Below are positions 43,607-51,625 of a stretch of DNA of 64,000 bases, piece after piece. This stretch comes from Granulicella pectinivorans. Lineage in GTDB: Bacteria > Acidobacteriota > Terriglobia > Terriglobales > Acidobacteriaceae. The first letter of the stretch is position 1, and each line of letters starts with the position of its first letter. The stretch lies in NCBI RefSeq assembly GCF_900114625.1, contig NZ_FOZL01000001.1, forward strand, positions 372,001 to 436,000, in the 5' to 3' direction. Under the pieces are notes generated by a model. It did no database searches. It saw nothing but the letters and a program-made list of their open reading frames with translations, and was not told where the DNA came from. The position numbers and the translations under genes are program-made.

Positions 43607-43842
43607 CTGCCAACCCCCAAAAACCGTAATCCTACGAAAACAAGAAACTTTGCCGCGAAAACGCACACGGGTCCATCCCACGAGACTACCAGCCGAGCGC
43701 CTCAGCGTCACGCCCGGAGCAGGCAATTAATCCCGTTGGGAACTCCTCACGGTGTCTATTGGACGCGCGGTTCCCGGCGATGTTTGCCCACGGGATTGTC
43801 CGTTCTCGAAACTGATCGGACAAAGTTGTCGTCTAATGAGGC

Positions 43843-44898
43843 ATGCAAGCCCCTGCGTCCAGCCCAGTGCCGACCAAAGCGCTCCGTCTCCTGCTTCTCT
43901 CCGCTTCGTTTTTGTTGCTTCCCAGCCTGCATGCGCAGGATGCTCCTTCGCCCTCCGGGCCGCCGCCGCCGAGCAGCGCGGCCGGCGCCGAGCCTGAGGA
44001 CGGCCAGCAGATCGAGACGTTGAAGGTGAAGGCGAACCTCGTGAACATGTACTTTTCGGCACGCGACAAGGGCGGGTTCATCACGAATCTGCACAAGGAA
44101 GACTGCACGGTGCTCGAAAACAAGGTCGAGCAGCCAATCAAGAACTTTACCCAGGAGAAGAATCTGCCGCTGACGATCGGGATATTGCTGGATACGTCGG
44201 GTTCGCAGCAGTATGTGCTTCCGCTGGAGCAGGACTCCGGGGCTCGGTTCCTGAAAGAGGTGCTGAAGCCCAAGGATGAGGCGTTTCTGATCTCGTTCGA
44301 TATCAATGTGGATTTGCTGGCGGACTATACGAACTCCCCGGCGCAGCTTCGGCGCGCGATCAACAAGGCGAGCATCAACACCGGGACGGGTTCGGGCTCG
44401 GTGACGGGCAACGGAGCGGCGCGCGGGACGCTGCTGTTCGATGCGGTGTTTCTGGCGGCGAACGACAAGCTGCGCCAGGAGGCCGGGCGCAAGATTCTGG
44501 TGCTGCTGACCGATGGGGGCGACCAGGGATCGCAGGAGACGCTGAAGAGCTCGATCGAGGCGGCGCAGAAGGCCAACGCGATCGTGTACGTCATCCTGAT
44601 CGCCGACCGGGGGAACTTCGGGACCTTCGGCAGCATCGGCGCGTCGGATATGCGCAGGCTGGCCTCCGAGACGGGAGGCCGCGTGATCGACGTGGGCAAC
44701 AACGGTAAGAAGCTCGAAGAGGCCTTCGACCAGATTCAGGATGAGTTGCGCACGCAGTATCTGCTGAGCTACACGCCGCTGAATCCAAAGGCCGATGGGA
44801 CGTACCGGAAGCTGGACCTGACGTGCGGCAAGGGGCTGACTATCCAGGCGCGCAAGGGGTACTATGCGCTGGCGGATGCGAACGGGAACGACAACTAA
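43843..44898 (+). CDS. VWFA-related Acidobacterial domain protein
   Basis: The 351-residue protein has a signal peptide (LLLLSASFLLLPSLHAQD), a Pro/Ser linker and a VWA domain. The family's leading motif is LKVKANLVNMYFSARDKGG; the MIDAS is intact (LLDTSGSQQ) with KILVLLTDGGDQGS and the end motif RTQYLLSYTP, then RKGYYA. It is secreted to the periplasm or outer membrane; the function is unknown in this clade-specific family. The 236-bp gap to the paralogue must hold both promoters. Confidence 0.9.
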   Translation: MQAPASSPVPTKALRLLLLSASFLLLPSLHAQDAPSPSGPPPPSSAAGAEPEDGQQIETLKVKANLVNMYFSARDKGGFITNLHKEDCTVLENKVEQPIKNFTQEKNLPLTIGILLDTSGSQQYVLPLEQDSGARFLKEVLKPKDEAFLISFDINVDLLADYTNSPAQLRRAINKASINTGTGSGSVTGNGAARGTLLFDAVFLAANDKLRQEAGRKILVLLTDGGDQGSQETLKSSIEAAQKANAIVYVILIADRGNFGTFGSIGASDMRRLASETGGRVIDVGNNGKKLEEAFDQIQDELRTQYLLSYTPLNPKADGTYRKLDLTCGKGLTIQARKGYYALADANGNDN

Positions 44899-44920
44899 CG
44901 CTCCGCCAGCGGCTGGTTGA

Positions 44921-45625
44921 CTAGGCTTCCATCGCTCCGGAGTAGACGGCCATGCCGGCGACCGCGTCGACGCCCATCTGGTCGAGCTCGTCGACCTCGG
45001 ACTGTGCCTTGATGCCTCCGGCTACGATGAGCTGCTTCGCGGTGGTGGCTCGCAGGATCGCGGCGACATCGATGGGGAACCCGGTCATGGTGCCTTCGGT
45101 GTCGACGTGGGTGTAGAGGAAGGCGGCGCAGGAGTCTTCGAGCCAGGTGACGGCTTCTTCGGGGGTGAGCTCGACGGAGTCCTTCCAGCCCTTGACCGCA
45201 ACTTTGCCGGCCTTGGTGTCGACGGAGAAGCAGAGGGCGTCTTCGCCGAGGACCTTCTTGAGCGACTCGGCGAACTCGAGGCGGATGAGCGGGTGGCGGC
45301 GCGGCGTTTCGCCTTCGGTGGGCGTGCCGAAGAGGGACGATCCGTAGATGACGCGTTTGGCTCCAGCGTCGAGCAGGGCCTGGCCGTCTTCCGCTGTACG
45401 GAGTCCGCCGCCTACCTGGCAGGGGAGACGCTTGCAGATCATCTCGATGAGGGTGCGGTTCTCGCCCTGGCGCATGGCTGCGTCTAGGTCGATGAGCTGG
45501 ACGAGCGGGTACTTGGAGAAGCGGTCGATCCAGTAGTCGAAGTCGTCGAAGGAGAGCTTGAGGGTTTGGCCCTGGACGAGCTGGACGATCTTGCCGCCCA
45601 TGAGGTCGATGGATGGAATGAGCAT
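44921..45625 (-). CDS. hisA: Phosphoribosylformimino-5-aminoimidazole carboxamide ribotide isomerase
   Basis: The 234-residue (beta/alpha)8 isomerase carries out the ProFAR to PRFAR step of histidine synthesis. The catalytic Asp7 (IPSIDLMGGK) and the second Asp in FSVDTKAGKV are present, as are phosphate-binding QVGGGLRT and IVAGGI. It is the last his gene on the minus strand but is cut off from hisF by an oppositely oriented immunity gene, so it probably needs its own promoter; a minus-strand CATAAT near 45675 is a weak -10 candidate. Confidence 0.95.
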   Translation of the reverse strand: MLIPSIDLMGGKIVQLVQGQTLKLSFDDFDYWIDRFSKYPLVQLIDLDAAMRQGENRTLIEMICKRLPCQVGGGLRTAEDGQALLDAGAKRVIYGSSLFGTPTEGETPRRHPLIRLEFAESLKKVLGEDALCFSVDTKAGKVAVKGWKDSVELTPEEAVTWLEDSCAAFLYTHVDTEGTMTGFPIDVAAILRATTAKQLIVAGGIKAQSEVDELDQMGVDAVAGMAVYSGAMEA

Positions 45626-45675
45626 TTGACTATCTTCGCAGATACCCGCTGGCCCGTTGTTAGACTTAGCCTATT

Positions 45676-46224
45676 ATGCGTGTTCTCAGGAGTCTCGAAG
45701 AAGCCAATGCTGTTACTGCGGTGCGCTTGACGGACAAACGTCGCTCCGCGAAGGTCGGCGACTTCTTTCGGCTCTCTCCTCAAATCGGCATTTTTCTGTG
45801 GGGCAGGCTCATCAAACGGGCGCATTTCTGGGGAGTGAAGAAGGACTTCAATCTCATTTACATCTATGACGCTATCTCGGAAATGAAGCCTGATCGTTCG
45901 CTATTGGTTCCGAGTAATCTCCTGATTGGACCAAGCGTTGTGAACAACCTCGGATGGGCTCGAGGATATTGGGAGATTATGGAGTCCAAACCGCTCGAAG
46001 CGGGAGACATGTTGAGCAAGCATCAGTTCGTGCGCTTCCGTGGTGCCGGAGGTCGCGACAATTACGACGTCGTTGACGAGAACGGGGACTTTGTTACGAA
46101 GTCCGAGGCGCAGGCTTTCCCGATCGCCCAATCGGGTTTTGGCAACTACAACTCCGTAGACTGGGCGATAAGGGGAGTCTTAGAGTCGCGAGGCGTCCTA
46201 AAATCCGAATGCCTCGAAAAGTGA
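45676..46224 (+). CDS. Imm26-family immunity protein (orphan)
   Basis: The 182-residue product resembles Imm26, an immunity family of polymorphic toxin systems. The features are KVGDFFRLSPQIGIFLWGRL near the start, NLIYIYDAIS, LLVPSNLLIGPSVVNN and the aromatic RGYWEI, in the order usual for the family. The base composition is clearly lower in GC than the his genes on both sides, and the gene lies opposite to the operon between hisF and hisA, which suggests horizontal insertion. TATTAT directly overlaps the ATG and no ribosome binding site is visible, so the start is uncertain. No toxin gene is adjacent. Confidence 0.7.
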   Translation: MRVLRSLEEANAVTAVRLTDKRRSAKVGDFFRLSPQIGIFLWGRLIKRAHFWGVKKDFNLIYIYDAISEMKPDRSLLVPSNLLIGPSVVNNLGWARGYWEIMESKPLEAGDMLSKHQFVRFRGAGGRDNYDVVDENGDFVTKSEAQAFPIAQSGFGNYNSVDWAIRGVLESRGVLKSECLEK

Positions 46225-46227
46225 AGG

Positions 46228-46998
46228 TTAGCAGGGTAAGCGCATGGGCACGCCGGCGGCGGCGACCTCAGCCTTCAGGGCGCGGGAGTCGGTGATGCCG
46301 AAGTGGAAGATGCTGGCGGCGAGGGCTGCGTCGGCTTTGCCCGCCTTGAAGACATCGGCGAAGTGGGCTGCGGAGCCTGCGCCTCCTGAGGCGATGACGG
46401 GGATCTGGACGGCTTCGGAGACGGCTCGGGTCAATTCGCAATCGAAACCGTTACGCATTCCGTCGGTGTTCATGGAGGTGAGGAGGATCTCGCCGGCGCC
46501 GCGCTGTTCGGCCTCGCGGGCCCACTCGACGACGTTGAGGCCGGTGGGCTTGCGGCCTCCGCTGACGTAGACCTCTGCGTCTTCCACGCCGAGCGGGCCG
46601 CGGCGGGCGTCGATGGCTACGATCACGGCTTGTGCGCCGAAGCTTCCGCCGATCTCGCCGATGAGTGCGGGGCGGGCGATGGCGGAGGAGTTGATGCTGA
46701 CCTTGTCGGCTCCGGCGTGGAAGACGGCCGCGGCGTCTTCGGCGGAGCGGATGCCTCCGCCTACGGTGAAGGGGACGAAGAGGGTGGCGGCGGTGCGGCG
46801 GACGGTGTCGAGGAGGGTGCCTCGGCCCTCGTGGGTGGCGGTGATGTCGAGGAGGACGATCTCGTCGGCGCCGCCGGCGGCGTGGCGGTGGGCCAGTTCG
46901 GCAGGGTCGCCGGCGTCGATGATGTCCACGAACTGAATGCCCTTGACGACGCGTCCGTCGCGGACGTCGAGGCAGGCGATGATGCGTTTGGTCAACAT
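46228..46998 (-). CDS. hisF: Imidazole glycerol phosphate synthase, cyclase subunit
   Basis: The 256-residue product starts at MLTKRIIACLDVRDGRVVKG, with AAGGAAG upstream. Catalytic Asp11 and the second Asp in IVAIDARRG are present, as are TVGGGIRSAEDA, NSSAIARP and ASGGAGSAAHF. With HisH it turns PRFAR and glutamine-derived ammonia into imidazole glycerol phosphate and AICAR. It is separated from hisH by 81 bp that include a small palindrome. Confidence 0.97.
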   Translation of the reverse strand: MLTKRIIACLDVRDGRVVKGIQFVDIIDAGDPAELAHRHAAGGADEIVLLDITATHEGRGTLLDTVRRTAATLFVPFTVGGGIRSAEDAAAVFHAGADKVSINSSAIARPALIGEIGGSFGAQAVIVAIDARRGPLGVEDAEVYVSGGRKPTGLNVVEWAREAEQRGAGEILLTSMNTDGMRNGFDCELTRAVSEAVQIPVIASGGAGSAAHFADVFKAGKADAALAASIFHFGITDSRALKAEVAAAGVPMRLPC

Positions 46999-47028
46999 GA
47001 GGCTTCCTTGTGGTTTGGTGGCGATGAA

Positions 47029-47054
47029 CCCACATCTCAAAGGCGAGATGTGGG
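47029..47054. repeat. Palindromic repeat between hisF and hisH
   Basis: CCCACATCTC (47029-47038) and GAGATGTGGG (47045-47054) form a perfect 10-bp stem with a 6-nt loop, flanked by GGCACCC. Single copy here, of the REP-like type common in Acidobacteria. It may cause partial termination or mRNA stabilisation inside the operon. Confidence 0.75.
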
Positions 47055-47079
47055 GCACCCGGATTGGTGGCGCTTCTTG

Positions 47080-47688
47080 CTAGAGGTCGATGAAGTTTTT
47101 GAGGACGCGGAGGCCTACCGAGGCGGACTTCTCCGGGTGGAACTGGACGCCCATGACGTTGCCGCGTTCCACAACGCCGGTGAAGGAGCCGCCGTAGGGC
47201 GTGGTGGCTGCGGTGTCCGGTGTTACCGGGGCGCGCCAGGAGTGGGTGTAGTAGACGAACTCGCCGGGCTGGATGTTGCGCAGGAGACGGGAGTCGGGGC
47301 GGATGTCTTCGAGGGAGTTCCAGCCTACGTGGGGGGCCTTGAGGAGGTCGCCCTCGATGTGAGTCGGGAACCGTTCGACCTCGCCCTGGAAGTGGCCCAG
47401 GCCTGGGGTCTCGGGGGCTTCGGTGGAGCCCTGGTAGAGCCACTGCTGGCCGACGCAGACTCCGAGGAAGAGCGCGCCGCGGGTGATGCTCTCGCGGACG
47501 GCTTCGGTGATGTGGAGCTCGTTGAGCAGGGCGGTCGCGCGGAAGTGTCCTACGCCAGGGAGGACGATGCGGCTCGCGGTGCGGACGACTTCGGGATCTT
47601 GCGTGACGAGGGTCTCGGCGCCGAGATAGTTGAGGGTCTTGACGACGCTGGTGAGGTTGCCGGCCTTGTAGTCGATGACGGCGATCAT
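47080..47688 (-). CDS. hisH: Imidazole glycerol phosphate synthase, glutamine amidotransferase subunit
   Basis: The 202-residue class-I glutamine amidotransferase has the catalytic triad Cys78 (GVCVGQQ, usually GICLGMQ), His184 and Glu186 (GVQFHPEKS). It supplies ammonia to HisF. The start overlaps the stop of the NTF2-like gene by 4 bases (ATGA), so it is translationally coupled to it. Confidence 0.97.
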   Translation of the reverse strand: MIAVIDYKAGNLTSVVKTLNYLGAETLVTQDPEVVRTASRIVLPGVGHFRATALLNELHITEAVRESITRGALFLGVCVGQQWLYQGSTEAPETPGLGHFQGEVERFPTHIEGDLLKAPHVGWNSLEDIRPDSRLLRNIQPGEFVYYTHSWRAPVTPDTAATTPYGGSFTGVVERGNVMGVQFHPEKSASVGLRVLKNFIDL

Positions 47689-48104
47689 GCTTCGGGCTCC
47701 AGTTCTATTTTCTCGATGGCGCCGGGGCCTTCGAGGGAGACCATGCTGCGCACGATGAGCCAGCGGCCGGAGGCCTTCGACAGTGTGGCCATGTGGCGCA
47801 TCGCGTACTGGTCGGTAGTGGGCTCGCGGCGGGAGGCGAGCGTGAGGAGCTGGCGGGCGTAGAAGACGGCGAGGGTGCCTTCGCAGCGGAGGTCCTGGAT
47901 GACGATCTCGGGCTCGAAGGAGCCTTCGGCGAACATGGAGGCGAAGAAGTCGCGGATGGCGGCGGGGCCGGTGAGCGCGGGGAGATCGTTGACGATAAGC
48001 TCACAGTCTTCGGTGTAGAAGGCGATGACGGCGTCGGCATCGAAGCGGGCGAGGGCTTCGGTGCGGGCGGCGAGCATGGCTTCGATCTCTTCGCGGGGCG
48101 TCAT
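47685..48104 (-). CDS. NTF2/SnoaL-like protein inside the his operon
   Basis: The 139-residue product starts at MTPREEIEAML (48104); an in-frame ATG at 48113 is the alternative. The pattern fits the nuclear-transport-factor-2-like fold of DUF4440/SnoaL-like proteins: an N-terminal helix pair (ALARFDADAVIAFYTEDCEL), an AIRDFF helix and a strand-rich second half ending LIVRSMVSLEG. No catalytic assignment can be made. It overlaps hisH by 4 bases and is preceded by a repeat cluster. It is not a known histidine biosynthesis gene. Confidence 0.75.
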   Translation of the reverse strand: MTPREEIEAMLAARTEALARFDADAVIAFYTEDCELIVNDLPALTGPAAIRDFFASMFAEGSFEPEIVIQDLRCEGTLAVFYARQLLTLASRREPTTDQYAMRHMATLSKASGRWLIVRSMVSLEGPGAIEKIELEPEA

Positions 48105-48110
48105 GGAAAC

Positions 48111-48176
48111 CATATCCCAGGGGCTAAAGCCCGGTTTTGTGGTGGATGGAAGAGCCTGGGCTAAAGCCCAGGCCTA
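48111..48176 (-). repeat. Dispersed palindromic repeat R2, copy C
   Basis: On the minus strand two palindromes, CCTGGGCTTTAGCCCAGG and GGGCTTTAGCCCC, lie about 25 bp apart and end in GGGATATG, the same plan as copies A and B but with an unrelated spacer. It begins next to the NTF2-like start codon. Confidence 0.75.
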
Positions 48177-48214
48177 TCTCAGAGACAACAGCACAAGCGA
48201 CAACAAAGACAGAA

Positions 48215-48296
48215 GCAGATTCCCTTCGGGAACGACAACCAAAAGGGCAACGGCAAGAGCAACCGCAGATCCCCTTCGGGGATGACAACCAGAAAA
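48215..48296. repeat. Two tandem copies of a 50-bp-period repeat
   Basis: GCAGAT(T/C)CCCTTCGGG(A/G) followed by GACAACCA(A/G)AA occurs at 48215 and again at 48265. Each unit holds a short stem around a TTCG loop. With R2 copy C it fills the 200-bp gap between hisB and the NTF2-like gene. Confidence 0.75.
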
Positions 48297-48304
48297 CAAC
48301 CGCG

Positions 48305-48904
48305 TTACAACAGGCCCTTGGTGCTGGGAAGCATCTCCTTCATCCGTTCGTCGCGGCTGCAGGCTCCGCGCATGGCGCGTGCAAAGGCTTTGAAGATGGC
48401 CTCGATCTTGTGATGGTTGGAACGGCCGTACATCGTCTTGACGTGTACGTTGCACTTGGCGCCGCGGGCGAAGCCTTCGAAGAAGTCGGTGAGGAGTTCA
48501 GTCTGGAAGTCGCCGACGATGGGCACGTCGACCTGGTCGTCGACCGCGTAGGCGGTGCGTCCGCTGAGGTCGATGGCGGCGACGGCGAGGGTCTCGTCCA
48601 TGGGCATGACGAAGTAGCCGGCGCGCAGGATGCCTTTCTTGTCGCCGAGGGCCTGGAGGAAGGCTTCGCCGAGTGCGATGCCGACGTCTTCCACCGTGTG
48701 GTGCTGATCGACGTCGAGGTCGCCCTTGCAGGTGAGGTCGAGGTCGAAGCCGCCGTGACGGGTGAAGAGCTCGAGCATGTGGTCGAAGAAGCGGATGCCG
48801 GTGGAGACGGTGTAGGTGCCCTGGCCGTCTACGGTGAGGGTGAGGTTGATCTTGGTCTCGGTGGTGTCGCGCTGGATGGTGCCGCGACGGATTGCGTCAG
48901 TCAT
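48305..48904 (-). CDS. hisB: Imidazoleglycerol-phosphate dehydratase
   Basis: The 199-residue monofunctional dehydratase shows the Mn-binding motifs FFDHMLELFTRHGGFDL, DQHHTVEDVGIALGEAF and the second set SNHHKIEAIFKAFARA. It converts imidazole glycerol phosphate to imidazole acetol phosphate. There is no fused histidinol-phosphatase domain, so that step must be encoded elsewhere. Its ATG follows the hisC stop with no gap. Confidence 0.97.
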   Translation of the reverse strand: MTDAIRRGTIQRDTTETKINLTLTVDGQGTYTVSTGIRFFDHMLELFTRHGGFDLDLTCKGDLDVDQHHTVEDVGIALGEAFLQALGDKKGILRAGYFVMPMDETLAVAAIDLSGRTAYAVDDQVDVPIVGDFQTELLTDFFEGFARGAKCNVHVKTMYGRSNHHKIEAIFKAFARAMRGACSRDERMKEMLPSTKGLL

Positions 48905-50014
48905 TTACTTTGCTCCTTGGGTTGCGGTCCAGCCGATCTCTTCGAGGGACGTTTTGAGGGCGGCGATGCCGCGGGTCACGTGGTCTTCAATGCCGATGGT
49001 GATGCGAACGCAGCCGTCGCAGCCGGGGTCGGAGGAGCGATCGCGCAGAAGGACGCCGTGGGTGCGCATGACGTCCACGAGCTGCTTGTGTTTGGGGCCG
49101 ATGTTCATGAGGACAAAGTTGGCGGACGACGGCCAGAAGGGCACGCCGAGTTCCGTGAGGGCCGCCTGCACGCGCTCGCGGCCGGTGTGGACTTCGCGGA
49201 TGTACCAGTCGAGGTAGGTCTGGTCGGCGAGGGCTTCGGTGAGGCAGGCGAGCGCGACGCCGTTCATGTTGTAGGGCGAGCAGACCTTCTTGACGTAGTT
49301 GATCAGTTCGGCCGGGCCGACGAGCATGCCTGCGCGCAGGTTGGCCAAACCATAGGCCTTGGAGAAGGTGCGGCCGACCATGAGGTTCGGGATGTTGGGG
49401 ACGTCGCCGAGCGTGGTCTCGCCGTGGAAGTGGAAGTAAGCTTCATCGACGAAGACGACGGCCTGGGGCGCGGCGGCGGCGATGGCGAGGAGGTGCTCGC
49501 GGCTCACTACAATTCCCGTCGGATTATTCGGCGAAGCAATCAGGATGAGCTTGGTGCGCGGGGTGATGGCGGCGAGGAAGCGCTCGAAGGGGAACTCCAG
49601 CGAGGCGTCGGCCTGAACGCGGACGAGGTTGGGGGTCATGAGGCCGACGCTGACATCGTACATGAAGAACGTCGGGGTGCAGATGAGGGCTTCGTCGTCG
49701 GCCTCGAGAAAGGCCGTGCAGAGGACGTGGATGGCTTCGTCGACGCCGTTGGTGAGGAGCACCTCGGAGGGCTGGAGCCCGAAGTGCTTGGCGACGAGGA
49801 TCTCGACGGGCTCGCGCTCGGGATACTTGGTGAGGTCTTCGGCGGTAAAGGCGTGGACGCGCTCCAGCACGCGGGGCGATGGCGCGAAGGTGTTCTCGTT
49901 GAAGTCCAGACGGAGCGCCGTGCGGGCGGCGAGCGGAGGGTGGTACTCGGGCATCGCGAGAACGGCGCGGCGGGCCTTGATCTGGGTAGCGTCCGTATTT
50001 GTAACCGTTGCCAT
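48905..50014 (-). CDS. hisC: Histidinol-phosphate aminotransferase
   Basis: The 369-residue fold-type I PLP aminotransferase has SPNNPTGIVVS, FVDEAYFHF and the PLP lysine in RTFSKAYGLANLRAG. The start is the ATG that shares one base with the hisD stop (TAATG), with AGGAG upstream; the much longer open frame upstream is a shadow of hisD. It transfers the amino group from glutamate to imidazole acetol phosphate. Confidence 0.96.
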   Translation of the reverse strand: MATVTNTDATQIKARRAVLAMPEYHPPLAARTALRLDFNENTFAPSPRVLERVHAFTAEDLTKYPEREPVEILVAKHFGLQPSEVLLTNGVDEAIHVLCTAFLEADDEALICTPTFFMYDVSVGLMTPNLVRVQADASLEFPFERFLAAITPRTKLILIASPNNPTGIVVSREHLLAIAAAAPQAVVFVDEAYFHFHGETTLGDVPNIPNLMVGRTFSKAYGLANLRAGMLVGPAELINYVKKVCSPYNMNGVALACLTEALADQTYLDWYIREVHTGRERVQAALTELGVPFWPSSANFVLMNIGPKHKQLVDVMRTHGVLLRDRSSDPGCDGCVRITIGIEDHVTRGIAALKTSLEEIGWTATQGAK

Positions 50015-51288
50015 TACTTTCTCCTGATGGGCTTCATCTTGATGCGGATGCTCTCGGCGTGGCCTTTGAGGCCTTCGGCTTCGGCGAGGAGGATCGCTTT
50101 TGGACCGAGGGTTGCGAGGCCTTTGCGGGTGTACTCCTGGACGGTGATGACCTTGACGAAGTCGGCGACGCTCAAGCCCCCGCGGACGCGGCCGTTGCGG
50201 CCCGTGGGGAGGACGTGGTTGGGGCCGGAGATGTAGTCGCCCATGGACTGCGGGGCGTAGGGCCCGACGAAGACGGACCCGGCATTTTCCACCCACTCCA
50301 GATCGCGCGCGGAATCGACCGAAAGATGCTCTGGCGCGAGGCGATTGGTGAGCTCCTGCGCTTCTGTGACCGATTGCGTTACAAATATGGCGCCGCGTGC
50401 GGTGAGGCTTTGTTTGGCGAGTTTGTTGGACCTTGACTGGAGTTTCACTTCGGCGAGGACGGCGCGGCCGAGGGCCTCGTTCGAGGTGAAGAGGACGGCC
50501 ATGGTCTCGGGGTCGTGCTCGGCCTGGGCGACGAGGTCGGCGGCGATGCCGGCGGGGTCGCCGGTCTCGCTGGTGACGACGATCTCGGTGGGGCCGGCGG
50601 GCATGTCGATGCCGGTTTCGGTGGAGACGATGGACTTGGCGGCAGTCACGAAGAGATTGCCGGGACCTACGATCTTGTCGACGCGTGCGACCGTGGAGGT
50701 GCCGTAGGCCATCATGGCGATGGCCTGAGCTCCGCCGATGCGATAGAACTCGGTGACGCCGGCGAGGTGGGCGGCCGCGAGGGTCTCCTGAGCGGGCTTG
50801 GGCGAGCAGACGACGATGCGCTCGACACCCGCTACGCGCGCGGGGGTGGTGGTCATCAGCAGCGTGGATGGCAGCGGGTAGCGACCGCCGGGGACGTAGC
50901 AGCCGACGGAGCCGAGGGGGCGGACGATCTGGCCGGTCTTGACGCCTTCGGTAAAGGTGTTGGTCCACTCGCGGGGCTTCTGCGCTTCGGCGAATGCGCG
51001 GATGTTGTCCTGCGCGGTCTGCATGGCTTCGCGCAGCTCAGGGGAGGTGGCCTCCCATGCGGCCTGCATCTCTTCTTCCGTGACGAGGAGGCTGGCTTTG
51101 GGCGCGAGGTTGTCGAACTGCTGCGCGTACCTGGCTACGGCCTTGTCGCCGTTCTTGCGGACGTCGGCGAGGATGCCGCGGACGACCTTCTCGACGCTTG
51201 CGGTGCTGACGGCGCCGCGCTGCTCCAGCTCTGCCATGAGAGCGGCTGCGGTATCGCGGGTTCTGCCGTAGGTCTTGACCAGCTTCAT
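50014..51288 (-). CDS. hisD: Histidinol dehydrogenase
   Basis: The 424-residue Zn- and NAD-dependent enzyme carries out the last two steps, histidinol to histidine. Motifs include GCYVPGGRYPLPSTLLM, RIGGAQAIAMMAYG, KIVGPGNLFVTAAK, AQAEHDP (catalytic and Zn-binding Glu/His residues) and APEHLS. The start overlaps the stop of the unknown 110-aa gene by 4 bases (ATGA). Confidence 0.97.
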   Translation of the reverse strand: MKLVKTYGRTRDTAAALMAELEQRGAVSTASVEKVVRGILADVRKNGDKAVARYAQQFDNLAPKASLLVTEEEMQAAWEATSPELREAMQTAQDNIRAFAEAQKPREWTNTFTEGVKTGQIVRPLGSVGCYVPGGRYPLPSTLLMTTTPARVAGVERIVVCSPKPAQETLAAAHLAGVTEFYRIGGAQAIAMMAYGTSTVARVDKIVGPGNLFVTAAKSIVSTETGIDMPAGPTEIVVTSETGDPAGIAADLVAQAEHDPETMAVLFTSNEALGRAVLAEVKLQSRSNKLAKQSLTARGAIFVTQSVTEAQELTNRLAPEHLSVDSARDLEWVENAGSVFVGPYAPQSMGDYISGPNHVLPTGRNGRVRGGLSVADFVKVITVQEYTRKGLATLGPKAILLAEAEGLKGHAESIRIKMKPIRRK

Positions 51289-51617
51289 GCCTTCTCCATA
51301 TCGGTTGCGAACTGCTGTTGCAGACGTTCGCAGAGATGCTTTACGTCTTCGCGAATCTGTATCTCGTAGCGGTAGAGCTCAGCGAGCTTGGGGCCTACGA
51401 AGTCAGGGTGCCAGTCGTCCTTGAGGCGGCCTACCGGCAGGTGGCTGGTTTCGTTGATGACGGTGCCGACGAGGGCCTTGTCTTCGGGGGCGATGGGGCG
51501 GGTGGTCTGGAGGATGAGGGGCCAGAGGATAAAGCAGGTTTCGACCGAGCCGAGCTGTCCGGCGATGGACGCTGCGGTGATCTCCTGAACCATGGCTTGT
51601 ATCCTCTGTTCCTTCAT
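51285..51617 (-). CDS. Unknown 110-aa protein embedded between hisG and hisD
   Basis: The start at 51617 (MKEQRIQAMVQEI) has GAGGAA just upstream. It is 8 bases downstream of hisG, and its stop overlaps the hisD start by 4 bases, so it is a true operon member. It is mostly helical with no signal peptide; notable stretches are AGQLGSVETCFILWPLIL and ELYRYEIQIREDVKHLCERL. I recognise no family. The EExxE motif expected of HisE (PR-ATP pyrophosphohydrolase) is absent, so it is not an obvious HisE, although hisE is missing here. Confidence 0.75.
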   Translation of the reverse strand: MKEQRIQAMVQEITAASIAGQLGSVETCFILWPLILQTTRPIAPEDKALVGTVINETSHLPVGRLKDDWHPDFVGPKLAELYRYEIQIREDVKHLCERLQQQFATDMEKA

Positions 51618-51625
51618 CGCTTCCT

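Noticed and set aside
48215..48296. CRISPR-like array
   Set aside because: Only two units 50 bp apart, with internally paired repeats and no cas genes.
50015..50968. Apparent N-terminal extension of hisC
   Set aside because: The extra 318 codons are Arg-rich and lie in another frame of hisD; the real hisC begins at the TAATG junction with AGGAG upstream.
51285..51617. The 110-aa his-operon ORF as HisE
   Set aside because: Size fits, but the EExxE...D metal-binding pattern of PR-ATP pyrophosphohydrolases is missing.
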